53,099 bases of DNA from an uncultured Dehalococcoidia bacterium (GCA_913047625.1 CAJWUJ010000009.1:1-53099); one strand, 5' to 3'; counted from the first letter of the stretch, positions 8,681 to 17,457 are shown. Notes: generated by a model not told the origin, from the letters alone. A program made the numbers and translations.

Positions 8681-8984
8681 TGTTTCCTCAATAACAATTA
8701 AGTCCCACCGTGGGTCAAATTCATGCTCGTAATCTTAATTTTGCACAGACGCATACCTAGCACTGACCATTATCTACCAATTTCAAATCTTTGAAAAGGC
8801 ATCCTAACCTTAAATTATTATTCGGTCAAAGCTCCGTATTACTTAGCATATGTAGAAGTAATCCTAAGCAGCAGCATGATCTAAAATAGATTTTCCCAAG
8901 TTGAACTCTAGCTATATTAAGAACGCAAAGCTAAACATGATGGGAATTTGACAGGAACTATAAAAACCGTTGATTATTACTGCT
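8681..8984. other. Divergent nadA/selA intergenic region with inverted repeat
   Basis: About 300 bases without a gene. At 8838-8844 and 8856-8862 the 7-bp arms ATTACTT and AAGTAAT form an inverted repeat around a central CATATG-containing spacer of 11 bases, an operator-like symmetry. AGGA at 8953-8956 is the only purine-rich site before selA. A TATATT near 8915 could be a -10 box for selA, but no good -35 accompanies it. Confidence 0.4.
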
Positions 8985-10361
8985 ATGACTTCAAATTATC
9001 GCAAATTACCAAGCGTAAACTCTTTGCTAGAACATCCTGAAATCCAAACAATCATTGCACGGAAGTCGAGGTCGTTTGTGACAGATATCATAAGAGAAAT
9101 CTTAAAAAATTACAGGGTTTCAGACAACATTGATCCTCCTTCACCAGACGATCTAGTATTATTGATTAAAAATCGTGTAATGTCCTTAGCAAGTTTGTAC
9201 CCTCAAACTGTAATCAATGCTACTGGAGTAATACTACATACGAATCTTGGCCGAGCGCCTCTTTCCAATGCTACCACAAAACTAATGAGCCAAAACGCAT
9301 CAGGGTATCATGCCATTGAATTAGATCTTGACAGCGGTAAGAGAGGCTCACGGCAAAAACACGTGAGTGACCTGCTAAAGCTTCTGACAGGAGCGGAAGA
9401 TGCTCTGGTAGTTAACAATAATGCGGCAGCTTTATATCTATGCTTAAGTGCACTAGTTCCTGCAAGAAATGTCATCGTCTCTCGGGGTGAAGCTGTGGAA
9501 ATTGGAGGGAACTTTAGGATTCCAGAAATTGCATCAAGCGGATCAACGACCCTAAAGGAAGTGGGGACAACTAACCGAACCTATGTACGTGACTATGCTA
9601 ATGCCGTGGATTCAAATACAGGTGCCTTCTTAAAAGTCCACACCAGTAATTTCAAAGTGTCTGGTTTCACCCACGAAACATCTATAACGGAACTAAGTGA
9701 ACTATCAAAAATTCACAAAGTTCCAGTTATATTTGACTTGGGAAGCGGCTGTCTGCTCAAAACTGAAGTATTCGGACTGAGCCATGAACCAATGCCACAA
9801 GAATCGATTAAAGCCGGAGTCGATATCACCTTATTCTCAGGGGACAAACTACTGGGTGGGCCTCAGGCTGGGATAATAATAGGTAAAAAGTACTTTATCG
9901 ATACCCTTAAGCAACACCCATTATACAGAATTCTACGAATAGATAAGATAAATCTCACCGCACTGGCCAGAACCCTGTTGCATTACTTAGACGATGATGC
10001 AATTACCAAGATCCCTGTGTGGAAAATGATTTCGCGTACTGAATCGTCTCTAAAAAGGCAGGCATTACAATGGTCTAAAGCTATTGGTCTTTTAGCCAAT
10101 GTGATGGACGGAAAGTCAACCATAGGTGGGGGTAGTCTTCCTGGAGAAACTTTGCCGACATGGCTAGTAACAATAGACTGTCGTAACCTCGAAGGAGGGG
10201 TGGAAAAACTCGCACAAGCACTAAGGAGTAATATACTCCCGATTATTGGTAGGATTGAAAATAACCAACTCCTTCTAGATTTAAGAACAGTAGAAGAAGG
10301 GAAAGCCTCCCTGGCCCTACAATCTATTTGCGATATTGTCAGGTCACAGGTAAAAAGATAA
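8985..10361 (+). CDS. selA: L-seryl-tRNA(Sec) selenium transferase
   Basis: A 458-residue PLP enzyme that converts Ser-tRNA(Sec) to Sec-tRNA(Sec) with selenophosphate. Visible features are the N-terminal tRNA-binding region (RKLPSVNSLLEHPEI), NATGVILHTNLGRAPLS, and the PLP-lysine loop SGDKLLGGPQAGIIIGKK, with Lys in the same place as in characterised SelA. GEAVEIGGNFRIPEI and GTTNRT also match. The ATG at 8985 gives a family-typical N-terminus. A TTG at 8970 adds five residues and lies 13 bases after AGGA, so the exact start is open. Its presence supports Sec decoding in this genome. selB, selC and selD are not in the window, unlike the classic selAB pair. Confidence 0.94.
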   Translation: MTSNYRKLPSVNSLLEHPEIQTIIARKSRSFVTDIIREILKNYRVSDNIDPPSPDDLVLLIKNRVMSLASLYPQTVINATGVILHTNLGRAPLSNATTKLMSQNASGYHAIELDLDSGKRGSRQKHVSDLLKLLTGAEDALVVNNNAAALYLCLSALVPARNVIVSRGEAVEIGGNFRIPEIASSGSTTLKEVGTTNRTYVRDYANAVDSNTGAFLKVHTSNFKVSGFTHETSITELSELSKIHKVPVIFDLGSGCLLKTEVFGLSHEPMPQESIKAGVDITLFSGDKLLGGPQAGIIIGKKYFIDTLKQHPLYRILRIDKINLTALARTLLHYLDDDAITKIPVWKMISRTESSLKRQALQWSKAIGLLANVMDGKSTIGGGSLPGETLPTWLVTIDCRNLEGGVEKLAQALRSNILPIIGRIENNQLLLDLRTVEEGKASLALQSICDIVRSQVKR

Positions 10362-10391
10362 AGCATAACTCCCTCCTCCATTGGTAGCATC

Positions 10392-11738
10392 ATGACACTT
10401 TTTGAACACCAGCAAATCCAGTATCTCAGCAAGAATGCCCCTCTAGCGACCAAACTACGTCCAACACAAATCCGTGATTTTGTAGGGCAAGACCATCTTT
10501 TAGGAGAGAACTGCGTTCTGAGCAAAATCATCAGTTCAAACCGATTACCTTCCATGCTGTTTTGGGGACCTCCGGGCAGTGGGAAAACCACGCTCGTAAC
10601 ACTTATTGCACAATCCGCAGATTACCTAATTCATACTATTAGTGCAGTAGATTCAGGTACAAAAGACGTGCGCGAAATTATAAAAAAGAGTCGTGACTCA
10701 ATAACAACAGCCAACAAACAGTCTATTCTATTTATAGATGAAATTCATCGCTTTAATAAGGCACAGCAGGACATTCTTTTGCCGTATGTAGAAGATGGAA
10801 GCATTACCCTGATTGGGGCTACAACAGAAAATCCTTCATTTGAAATCATTACCCCGCTGTTGTCTAGAATGCATCTTTTCCTTCTGCATCCGCTGAACAA
10901 AAAAGATATAGAGATCATTCTGCAAAGAGCAGTCACTGATGAAGAACGAGGTCTCGGAAAAAGCAAATTGACGCTAGATGATGAAGCACAATCAGTAATC
11001 ATCGACGCTGCTGATGGTGACGCTCGAGTCGCATTAAACACGTTGGAACTGGCAGCACAAATAGCGCTTACATCACCCCAATCAAATAGAGTAATAACCA
11101 AAACTACCATTAGCGAGTCACTACAACACGCTACGCGCTACGATAAAACAGGAGACGAACACTACAACACAATTTCAGCATTCATTAAATCCGTTAGAGC
11201 ATCTGATCCCAATGCTGCAATTTACTGGCTTTCTCGGATGCTAAAGGCAGGAGAAGATCCACTCTTTATAGCAAGAAGACTGGTTATTTTAGCCTCTGAA
11301 GATATTGGTTTAGCTGACCCCTACGCTCTCTCCGTTGCAGTTGCCGCGCAGCAAGCCACTCACTTTCTTGGCATGCCCGAAAGCCGAATCCCACTAGCTG
11401 AAGCTACGATTTACTTGGCCACAAGCAATAAGAGTAACAGTGCATACCAAGCGATTAATACGGCAATTCGAGACACATCTAAAGAACCAGATTATCCCGT
11501 ACCACTTCATCTAAGGAATGCCCCGTCTAAATTGATGAAGGAATTAGGATATGGAAAAGACTACATGTACTCTCACGACTTTCCAGGACATTTTTCAGGA
11601 CAAACCAACCTTCCTGAACAGCTAAAGGGACGCACCTACTATGAACCTACCCAACAGGGACACGAAAAGATCATTTCTGAAAGACTGCGCGAATGGTGGA
11701 ACCTCAAAGGTAAAATCCCTAGAGATAAATCACCGTAA
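10392..11738 (+). CDS. rarA: Replication-associated recombination protein A (AAA+ ATPase)
   Basis: A 448-residue clamp-loader-like ATPase (RarA/MgsA/WRNIP1 family) that acts at stalled replication forks. It opens with APLATKLRPTQIRDFVGQDHLLG, then Walker A GPPGSGKTTL near residue 60, Walker B ILFIDEIHRF near 117, and sensor 1 IGATTENPSFE. The C-terminal tetramerisation region contains the family-specific EDIGLADPYAL and the terminal HLRNAPSKLMKELGYGKDY block. It follows selA by 30 bases on the same strand, so it is probably in one operon. Its stop abuts that of the convergent threonine aldolase gene with no spacer. Confidence 0.95.
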   Translation: MTLFEHQQIQYLSKNAPLATKLRPTQIRDFVGQDHLLGENCVLSKIISSNRLPSMLFWGPPGSGKTTLVTLIAQSADYLIHTISAVDSGTKDVREIIKKSRDSITTANKQSILFIDEIHRFNKAQQDILLPYVEDGSITLIGATTENPSFEIITPLLSRMHLFLLHPLNKKDIEIILQRAVTDEERGLGKSKLTLDDEAQSVIIDAADGDARVALNTLELAAQIALTSPQSNRVITKTTISESLQHATRYDKTGDEHYNTISAFIKSVRASDPNAAIYWLSRMLKAGEDPLFIARRLVILASEDIGLADPYALSVAVAAQQATHFLGMPESRIPLAEATIYLATSNKSNSAYQAINTAIRDTSKEPDYPVPLHLRNAPSKLMKELGYGKDYMYSHDFPGHFSGQTNLPEQLKGRTYYEPTQQGHEKIISERLREWWNLKGKIPRDKSP

Positions 11739-12791
11739 CTACTTCAGGACTCTTTTGCCCATCACTACTGATTCGATCGCTTCCAAAGCAGCATCCACGT
11801 CCTCCGCCGTTAAACCGTAATGTGTAACCATGCGAACCCTCTTACCAGACTGAGTCAAATAGGAATTGCACAACACGTCTTTTGTTTGGAGTTCCTTGCA
11901 AAATTCTTCAACTGTACCGGGAACTTCAAAGTAAACAATATTTGTTTTCACAATATCAGGATCCAAATCAATACCAGGAATCGCCGCAAGACCTACTGCT
12001 AACCGCTTAGCATTATCATGATCTTCTGCCAACCTATTTATCATCGTTTCCAATGCAACTAGCCCCGCTGCAGCAATAAACCCAGATTGCCGCATTCCCC
12101 CTCCCAACATTTTACGGATCTTGCGAGCTCTGGAAACAAACTCTTTTGTGCCACAGATAAGAGATCCGAGAGGACAGCTAAGTCCCTTGGATAAACAAAA
12201 CGTGACAGAATCAGCCTGAGCAGCCAGTTCATGTGCTGGTATACCAAAATAAACAGCTGCATTAAATAACCGCGCCCCATCTATATGAACTTTCATTTGA
12301 TTCGCATGGGCCAAATCGGCAAGTTCATTGATTTTTTCAGGCGGTGTCGGGGTCCCTGAAGCAAAGTTATGAGTATTTTCCAAACATAAAAGAGCTGAAT
12401 TAGGCCAATGAATATTATAACCAGTCCTAATAGCATCCTCCACGTCACTGATAGTTGGAATACCTCCTCTATCCAATACTGCCCTAGGATGGACTCCTCC
12501 TAAACCAGATGCGCTACCAACCTCACTTAGATATATATGTGCCGTGTTTCCAACAATCATCTCATCACCGCGATTACAATGAGTCAAAATTGAAACCAAG
12601 TTTCCCTGGTGACCACTTGTGACTAAAAGGCCTGCCTCTTTGCCCAATAAAGTCGCGGCTTGAGCCTCCAATTCCTTCGTTAACGGATCCTCCTGATAAT
12701 TATCATCTCCTAGGGGGGCCTCAAACATCGCTTTTCTCATGGCCGAGGTAGGTTGAGTAACAGTATCACTTCTTAAATCAATGATTGTCAT
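11739..12791 (-). CDS. Low-specificity L-threonine aldolase family
   Basis: A 350-residue fold-type I PLP enzyme that cleaves L-threonine/allo-threonine to glycine and acetaldehyde, or related beta-hydroxy amino acids. It starts IDLRSDTVTQPT, the family's signature N-terminus. It also has LGDDNYQEDP, HIDGARLFNAAV with the PLP-pairing Asp, and the Schiff-base Lys loop VTFCLSKGLSCPLGS. The ATG is at 12791 on the minus strand, divergent from lspA by about 100 bases. The stop codon touches the rarA stop, so transcripts converge here. Related aldolases for phenylserine or D-allothreonine cannot be excluded. Confidence 0.9.
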   Translation of the reverse strand: MTIIDLRSDTVTQPTSAMRKAMFEAPLGDDNYQEDPLTKELEAQAATLLGKEAGLLVTSGHQGNLVSILTHCNRGDEMIVGNTAHIYLSEVGSASGLGGVHPRAVLDRGGIPTISDVEDAIRTGYNIHWPNSALLCLENTHNFASGTPTPPEKINELADLAHANQMKVHIDGARLFNAAVYFGIPAHELAAQADSVTFCLSKGLSCPLGSLICGTKEFVSRARKIRKMLGGGMRQSGFIAAAGLVALETMINRLAEDHDNAKRLAVGLAAIPGIDLDPDIVKTNIVYFEVPGTVEEFCKELQTKDVLCNSYLTQSGKRVRMVTHYGLTAEDVDAALEAIESVVMGKRVLK

Positions 12792-12839
12792 AACTCCGCT
12801 CCTAATGGGTAGCTATTACCAGTTTAGCACGTTTAAACA

Positions 12840-12892
12840 TTTTAGTGGTGCCAAAATAGTCAACGATATATGGTACACTTTAACCACTAAAA
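12840..12892. repeat. 10-bp inverted repeat flanking the lspA promoter
   Basis: Arms TTTTAGTGGT (12840-12849) and ACCACTAAAA (12883-12892) are perfect reverse complements 33 bases apart. They enclose the extended -10 box at 12871-12879, and the right arm ends on the A of the proposed ATG. The arrangement looks like a pair of operator sites rather than an RNA hairpin, because the start of transcription would fall inside the right arm. Confidence 0.55.
12871..12879 (+). promoter_or_regulatory. Extended -10 promoter of lspA
   Basis: TGG followed by TACACT fits an extended -10 (TGnTAnnnT) with no obvious -35. Transcription would start near 12886, about six bases before the ATG at 12892, so the message may be leaderless. 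No Shine-Dalgarno sequence precedes that ATG. Confidence 0.45.
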
Positions 12893-13449
12893 TGTATCCT
12901 GATAACACAGACCCTGTAATGCATAGTCACGGCTCAAGTCCCAGACATTTTTTTACATGCTTAGTAGCCGTTTTGACCTTCTCGATAGACCAATTAACCA
13001 AGCTCACTGCCTCGTCATTATTGATGACAGGTCAATCAGTACCCCCGCAAGGATTTTTCCGAATCACTCTAACACATAACACGGGTGGGGCTTTTGGTAT
13101 GTTTCCAGACCAAACCACACTCCTTATAGTAGCTTCTATCTTGGGCATTGGCGTACTAAGTTTGCTATACTTTAAACAATACTTCACGGGTCCGCTTTTT
13201 AACTTAAGCTTGGGATTACAAATTGGAGGAGCGATCGGAAATCTTGTGAATCGTATTTTTCAGGGCAAAGTAGTCGATTTTATAGACATCGGGATTTGGC
13301 CAGTTTTCAATATCGCTGATTCGGCCATGGTTGTTGGTATTACCATACTTATGTTTCTCGTTTTCAGGAAACAAGATAGCAATGTTATCAATGACAAGGG
13401 AACTGCTCCATCTAACAGCAATGAATTCCATGATGACCGAATGTTATAG
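12892..13449 (+). CDS. lspA: Lipoprotein signal peptidase (signal peptidase II)
   Basis: A 185-residue membrane aspartyl protease that removes signal peptides from prolipoproteins; the Sec lipoprotein in this window is a likely substrate. Conserved blocks are SIDQLTK in the first helix, THNTGGAFGMF, GGAIGNLVNRIFQGKVVDFID, and FNIADSAM. The last two supply the two catalytic Asp residues (VVDF and NIAD). The usual DR in the third block is NR here, but the Arg is kept. A frame open back to 12781 would add a 37-residue N-terminal stretch overlapping the divergent aldolase gene. I prefer the ATG at 12892, just downstream of an extended -10; ATG 12919 is also possible. Confidence 0.92.
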   Translation: MYPDNTDPVMHSHGSSPRHFFTCLVAVLTFSIDQLTKLTASSLLMTGQSVPPQGFFRITLTHNTGGAFGMFPDQTTLLIVASILGIGVLSLLYFKQYFTGPLFNLSLGLQIGGAIGNLVNRIFQGKVVDFIDIGIWPVFNIADSAMVVGITILMFLVFRKQDSNVINDKGTAPSNSNEFHDDRML

Positions 13450-14368
13450 TATCAAAGAATTCAGTTTTGAAGTAACGACTCCCGGTCAAAGATTAGATCT
13501 CTTCTTGTCCGAAGAGCTTATAGGCCAGACACGATCCAGTATACAAAATCTTATTTTAAAAAAGTATGTTACTGTAAACGGACAAGTAAGTAAGGCCTCC
13601 TACAAAGTGAAAACTGGTGAATTCATATCTGTAAAGATTCCAGTGGCGCTTGATCAAACGAATCCACCTATCCCTCAAAACCTTCCTTTAACCATTGTTT
13701 ATGAAGATAGTACCCTTTTGATCGTGAATAAAGCAGCAGGAATATCAGTACACCCTGGCCCAGGACATTCATCTCATACTCTAGTAAACGCACTTCTTTG
13801 GCATTATCCTGATCTTCAGAATGTCGGAGAATCTCTAAGACCAGGTATTGTTCATCGATTAGATAAAGATACTTCAGGATTAATGGCAATTGCAAAAACC
13901 TCAAAAGCACTGAAAAATCTACAGAAACAATGGAAAGACAGGACAGTAACCAAGCGATACTGGGCGCTTGTGCAAGGATGTCCTAGCCCAAAATCTGGAA
14001 TAATCGAATTTCCGATTGGCAGAGATCCTAGATACCGCCAGAAAATGGCGGCTATAGCTAGTGGAAAACCAGCAATAACATCTTATCAAACCAAAGAGGA
14101 ATTTGGCACAGTAACCTTACTTGATGTCTCCCTAGAGACCGGAAGAACACATCAAATACGCGTACACATGGCAGCAATAGGTCACCCTTTGGTTGGCGAT
14201 CAAATCTATAACAAAAAGTCATCCACTATACTACCGAGGCAGTTCCTTCACGCACATACGCTAGGGTTTCACCTGCCAAATTCAGGAAACTTCACAACCT
14301 TTTGCTCCTCTCTACCTCATGATCTAAATCTTGTCTATGAAGGATTACTTCAAGAAAGAGAACGATAG
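13421..14368 (+). CDS. RluD-family 23S rRNA pseudouridine synthase
   Basis: About 315 residues. An N-terminal S4 RNA-binding domain (RLDLFLSEELIGQTRSSIQN, KKYVTVNG) is followed by the RluA/RluD catalytic domain. That domain holds the signature HRLDKDTSGLMAIAK with the catalytic Asp, NKAAGISVHPGPGH, and the C-terminal LETGRTHQIRVHMA. It likely modifies helix 69 of 23S rRNA like RluD, but related enzymes share these motifs. ATGs at 13421, 13430 and 13433 all overlap the lspA end, so lspA and this gene form a translationally coupled pair. That coupling is common in bacteria. The start is uncertain by a few codons. Confidence 0.9.
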   Translation: MNSMMTECYSIKEFSFEVTTPGQRLDLFLSEELIGQTRSSIQNLILKKYVTVNGQVSKASYKVKTGEFISVKIPVALDQTNPPIPQNLPLTIVYEDSTLLIVNKAAGISVHPGPGHSSHTLVNALLWHYPDLQNVGESLRPGIVHRLDKDTSGLMAIAKTSKALKNLQKQWKDRTVTKRYWALVQGCPSPKSGIIEFPIGRDPRYRQKMAAIASGKPAITSYQTKEEFGTVTLLDVSLETGRTHQIRVHMAAIGHPLVGDQIYNKKSSTILPRQFLHAHTLGFHLPNSGNFTTFCSSLPHDLNLVYEGLLQERER

Positions 14369-14374
14369 CCGATA

Positions 14375-14405
14375 TAATACTTGTATCCATAATGTACAAG
14401 TATTA
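14375..14405. repeat. 11-bp perfect inverted repeat between rluD-like gene and gltX
   Basis: TAATACTTGTA (14375-14385) and TACAAGTATTA (14395-14405) are exact reverse complements with a 9-base spacer. A TATAAT (14373-14378) overlaps the left arm. It is AT-rich and not followed by a T-run, so it does not look like an intrinsic terminator. An operator or mRNA stem between the two genes is more likely. Confidence 0.6.
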
Positions 14406-14435
14406 GTCCCTCCTCTCCTGCCATACATGTCCTTA

Positions 14436-14444
14436 TGGTAAAAT
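14436..14444 (+). promoter_or_regulatory. Extended -10 promoter of gltX
   Basis: TGG followed by TAAAAT fits an extended -10. It ends nine bases before the gltX ATG (14454), so the message would begin only a few bases before the start codon. There is no Shine-Dalgarno sequence, which agrees with a leaderless transcript. Confidence 0.4.
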
Positions 14445-14453
14445 TCCAGTGTA

Positions 14454-15911
14454 ATGAAAGAAAACATAAGGGTGCGCTATGCTCCCAGTCCCACAGGTGA
14501 TCCACACATCGGTAATATCAGAACGGCCATTTTTAACTGGCTTTTCGCTCGAAATCAAAAAGGCACATTCATAGTAAGAATCGAAGACACCGATCAAAAA
14601 AGAACAGTCACTGGAGCTACTGACACCATCCTCCGAGCACTCGAATGGCTAGAAATAGAATGGGACGAAGGTCCAGGAATAGGGGGACCGTATGCCCCCT
14701 ATATTCAATCAGAACGAGTCGATAGTTACAGGAATGCCGCGCAAATTTTACTGGATGAAGGAAAAGCATACTACTGCACATGCTCTCCTGAACGACTACA
14801 GAAAATACGGCTAGAGCAACAAACTCTTCGACTTCCCCCAAAATATGATAGGCATTGCCGAGACCTTAATACTTCTAAACCCGTATACCCTACCGAGGCT
14901 GTAATTAGGTTCAAAATGCCACTCGAAGGAACAATCGTCTTCACTGATACTATAAGAGGAGATGTAAAATTTGACGCTGGTGTACTCGATGATTTTGTGA
15001 TTTTGAAATCTGATGGCTATCCGACATATCATTTAGCAAGTACTGTTGACGATCATACGATGGCCATTAGCCATGTCATGAGGGCCGAAGAATGGCTTCC
15101 AAGTGCTCCGAAACATCAGTTGCTATACCAAGCTCTCAACTACCAGATGCCAAAATTCGTTCACCTGCCAATTATATTGGGGACAGACAAAAGTAAGCTA
15201 AGTAAAAGGCATGGTGCTACCTCAATCATGGACTTTCAAAAAATGGGCTATTTGCCTAGTGCCATGCTCAACTTTATGGCACTTTTAGGGTGGTCACTAG
15301 ATGACAAAACAGATATTATCTCCAAAACCTCCCTGATTGAGAATTTTTCCATCGACAGAATAGGAGCGTCCCCGGCAATTTTTGACCGAGACAAACTCAA
15401 TTGGTTAAACGGAATCTACATAAGACAACTAGATCCAAAGAGTTTTGCAAACCAGGCACTACCATTTCTCTCCGATGAATCCAAGGGATTTGAAAGTGCC
15501 TACGTTCAAAAAGTTATCCCATTGGTACAAGAACGGGTCAAGTTCCTATCAGAAATTTCTGAAGCAACCTCATTCTTCTTCCAAGATACGCTGGATTACG
15601 CTGATGGAAATCTGACACAAAAGGACTTGGACCTAACGATTAGTCGAGATCTCCTTCAGCAATCCATGAGCACCTTGGAGAAAACCAATCCATTCCTCCA
15701 CGAGACCATAGAAGAAAATCTCAGGAACTTAGCAAAAAGGCTTGAATTAAAACCAGGCCAACTGTTTGGATTAATAAGGGTAGCCCTTACAGCCAGCAAA
15801 GCAACCCCTCCTCTTTTCACCACTATTGAGACATTAGGTTTAGATCGATGCGTCCAAAGGTTACAACAGGCAATAAACAACCTTGGCACGATCTTACCAC
15901 CACCAAAATAG
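14454..15911 (+). CDS. gltX: Glutamyl-tRNA synthetase
   Basis: A 485-residue class I aminoacyl-tRNA synthetase. It starts VRYAPSPTGDPHIGNIRTA with the HIGH-type motif (DPHIGN). IEDTDQKR and the KMSKS-type motif DKSKLSKRHGAT follow, and the C-terminal anticodon-binding helical domain occupies roughly residues 325-485. It charges tRNA-Glu, and, if GatCAB is present, possibly also tRNA-Gln. Discriminating versus non-discriminating activity cannot be told by eye. The gene stands alone between the lspA/rluD pair and a convergent aminotransferase. Confidence 0.96.
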   Translation: MKENIRVRYAPSPTGDPHIGNIRTAIFNWLFARNQKGTFIVRIEDTDQKRTVTGATDTILRALEWLEIEWDEGPGIGGPYAPYIQSERVDSYRNAAQILLDEGKAYYCTCSPERLQKIRLEQQTLRLPPKYDRHCRDLNTSKPVYPTEAVIRFKMPLEGTIVFTDTIRGDVKFDAGVLDDFVILKSDGYPTYHLASTVDDHTMAISHVMRAEEWLPSAPKHQLLYQALNYQMPKFVHLPIILGTDKSKLSKRHGATSIMDFQKMGYLPSAMLNFMALLGWSLDDKTDIISKTSLIENFSIDRIGASPAIFDRDKLNWLNGIYIRQLDPKSFANQALPFLSDESKGFESAYVQKVIPLVQERVKFLSEISEATSFFFQDTLDYADGNLTQKDLDLTISRDLLQQSMSTLEKTNPFLHETIEENLRNLAKRLELKPGQLFGLIRVALTASKATPPLFTTIETLGLDRCVQRLQQAINNLGTILPPPK

Positions 15912-15920
15912 CGACTTTCC

Positions 15921-17090
15921 CTACTTGTTTTTTCTGACTAAGGTATCAATTCGATTAAGAGCTTCAGTTATGTTGTCTTCAGAATTAGCGTAGGACAGTC
16001 TTACGAATCCTTCACCACATACACCGAATGAATTACCTGAAACCACAGCAACTCCTGCCTCATAAAGGCTTTTATCAGCAAATTCATCGCTGCTTAATCC
16101 CGTACCTTCAATATTGGGGAATACATAAAAAGCTCCACCAGGCATAGCACAAGTTATTCCCGGGATATTACGCAATCCAGAAACTATAAGTTCTCTCCGA
16201 GAGCTAAACTGTTTGACCATTTCCTGCACATCGTCTTGAGGACCAGTTAAGGCGCTAATAGCAGCCTTCTGAACAAACGTAGGAGCGCACGATACGCTAT
16301 TAGTTACCAGTTTAACAATGCCATCCACCAAGGGCTCCGGTAAAATACCATAACCCAAACGCCATCCTGTCATAGCAAAAGTTTTCGAAAAACCATCTAA
16401 CAGCACTGTTCGATCCTCAAATCCATTCAATGTATAAATACTTGAATGAGTTCCTTCATATATAATCTCACTATAAACTTCGTCTGAAAATATCACCGCA
16501 TCTGTATCTCTCAACAGGTCTGCCAACCGCTCCAGTTCGCTTCCAGTGACCGTTGCACCAGTTGGATTCTGAGGGAAATTTAAAATAACCATCTTAGTTC
16601 TATCTGAAATCTTGGTGGCCAAATCGTCTAAATCCATTACGAAACGATCATTAACAACATTAAACGTTAAAGGTACTGGCGTCGCACCGCAAAATTCAAT
16701 CATGGAGCGATAAATTGGAAACCCGGGATCCGTATAAATTACTTCATCCCCCCTTTGAGCTAAAGCCATAATCGTATAAAACAAAATGGGCTTCGCCCCT
16801 GGAGTCACTACGATCCTACTGGTATCAACATCAATACCCCGGGTACTCTTCATATGATTTGCAATAACTTCACGAAGGTCAGCTTGACCAGCGGATGGTC
16901 CATAATGAGTGAATCCATCGTCGAGAGCTTGTTTAGCAGCCTCGGAAATATGCTTGGGAGTATCAAAATCCGGCTCCCCAATTTGTAAATGAATTATACT
17001 TTTCCCCTGTGCTTCCAAGGCCTTCGCCCGAGCCAACACCTCAAAGGCTGTCTCAGTACCAAGGGAGTGCATTCTACCAGCTAATCGCAT
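15921..17090 (-). CDS. Class I/II pyridoxal-phosphate aminotransferase (aspartate aminotransferase-like)
   Basis: A 389-residue fold-type I aminotransferase. Visible are IIHLQIGEPDFDTPKHI, the HYGPSAGQADLREVIA stretch and the NFPQNPTGA motif. Also present are SDEVYSEI with the PLP-binding Asp and Tyr, the Schiff-base Lys in FSKTFAMTGWRLGYG, and the terminal FVRLSYANSEDNI with the carboxylate-binding Arg. This is the Ig-type aspartate/aromatic aminotransferase group, so aspartate or another amino acid with 2-oxoglutarate is the likely substrate pair. It is convergent with gltX (9 bases between stops) and divergent from rpsU. Confidence 0.9.
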   Translation of the reverse strand: MRLAGRMHSLGTETAFEVLARAKALEAQGKSIIHLQIGEPDFDTPKHISEAAKQALDDGFTHYGPSAGQADLREVIANHMKSTRGIDVDTSRIVVTPGAKPILFYTIMALAQRGDEVIYTDPGFPIYRSMIEFCGATPVPLTFNVVNDRFVMDLDDLATKISDRTKMVILNFPQNPTGATVTGSELERLADLLRDTDAVIFSDEVYSEIIYEGTHSSIYTLNGFEDRTVLLDGFSKTFAMTGWRLGYGILPEPLVDGIVKLVTNSVSCAPTFVQKAAISALTGPQDDVQEMVKQFSSRRELIVSGLRNIPGITCAMPGGAFYVFPNIEGTGLSSDEFADKSLYEAGVAVVSGNSFGVCGEGFVRLSYANSEDNITEALNRIDTLVRKNK

Positions 17091-17202
17091 TACGTCCTCC
17101 TTCTATCTTCTATATCACAACAATTCGATTTCTACAGCTTATCAATCATGCCCTCATTTCTGCAACACTTTGCATTTGCATATGTTCACATTTATCAGTG
17201 GA

Positions 17203-17232
17203 TTGCACTAAGAGGCAAGTTTTTGGTAAGAT
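17203..17232 (+). promoter_or_regulatory. Sigma-70 type promoter of rpsU-yqeY
   Basis: TTGCAC (17203-17208), an 18-base spacer and TAAGAT (17227-17232), with TGG in front of the -10. It lies about 40 bases before the rpsU ribosome site. It is one of several TAAGAT-type promoters in the window. Confidence 0.6.
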
Positions 17233-17274
17233 GGGTTCCTGAATCAAATACTCGCTAATATCAGGAGATCGCTT

Positions 17275-17457
17275 TTGTCCGTAGTAATACTAGGTGAAAC
17301 AGAAACATTTGACAGCATGCTGAAGCGCTTTAACAAGAGAGTGCAGCAGGATGGCATCCTTTCAGAATTACGTAGAAGGGAATCATTTGAAAAACCCAGT
17401 GTCAAACGCAAGCGACAAGAAGCCGCTAAGAAACGTAAAAGTGCGCGGACTCGCTAG
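17275..17457 (+). CDS. rpsU: 30S ribosomal protein S21
   Basis: A 60-residue, highly basic protein. It has the S21 pattern [20 protein letters not shown], then [19 protein letters not shown] and a Lys/Arg-rich tail. S21 binds the 3' end of 16S rRNA on the small subunit and assists initiation. It starts with TTG at 17275, supported by AGGAG (17263-17267) seven bases upstream. The yqeY-like gene follows by about 40 bases, a classic pairing in bacterial genomes. Confidence 0.93.
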   Translation: MSVVILGETETFDSMLKRFNKRVQQDGILSELRRRESFEKPSVKRKRQEAAKKRKSARTR

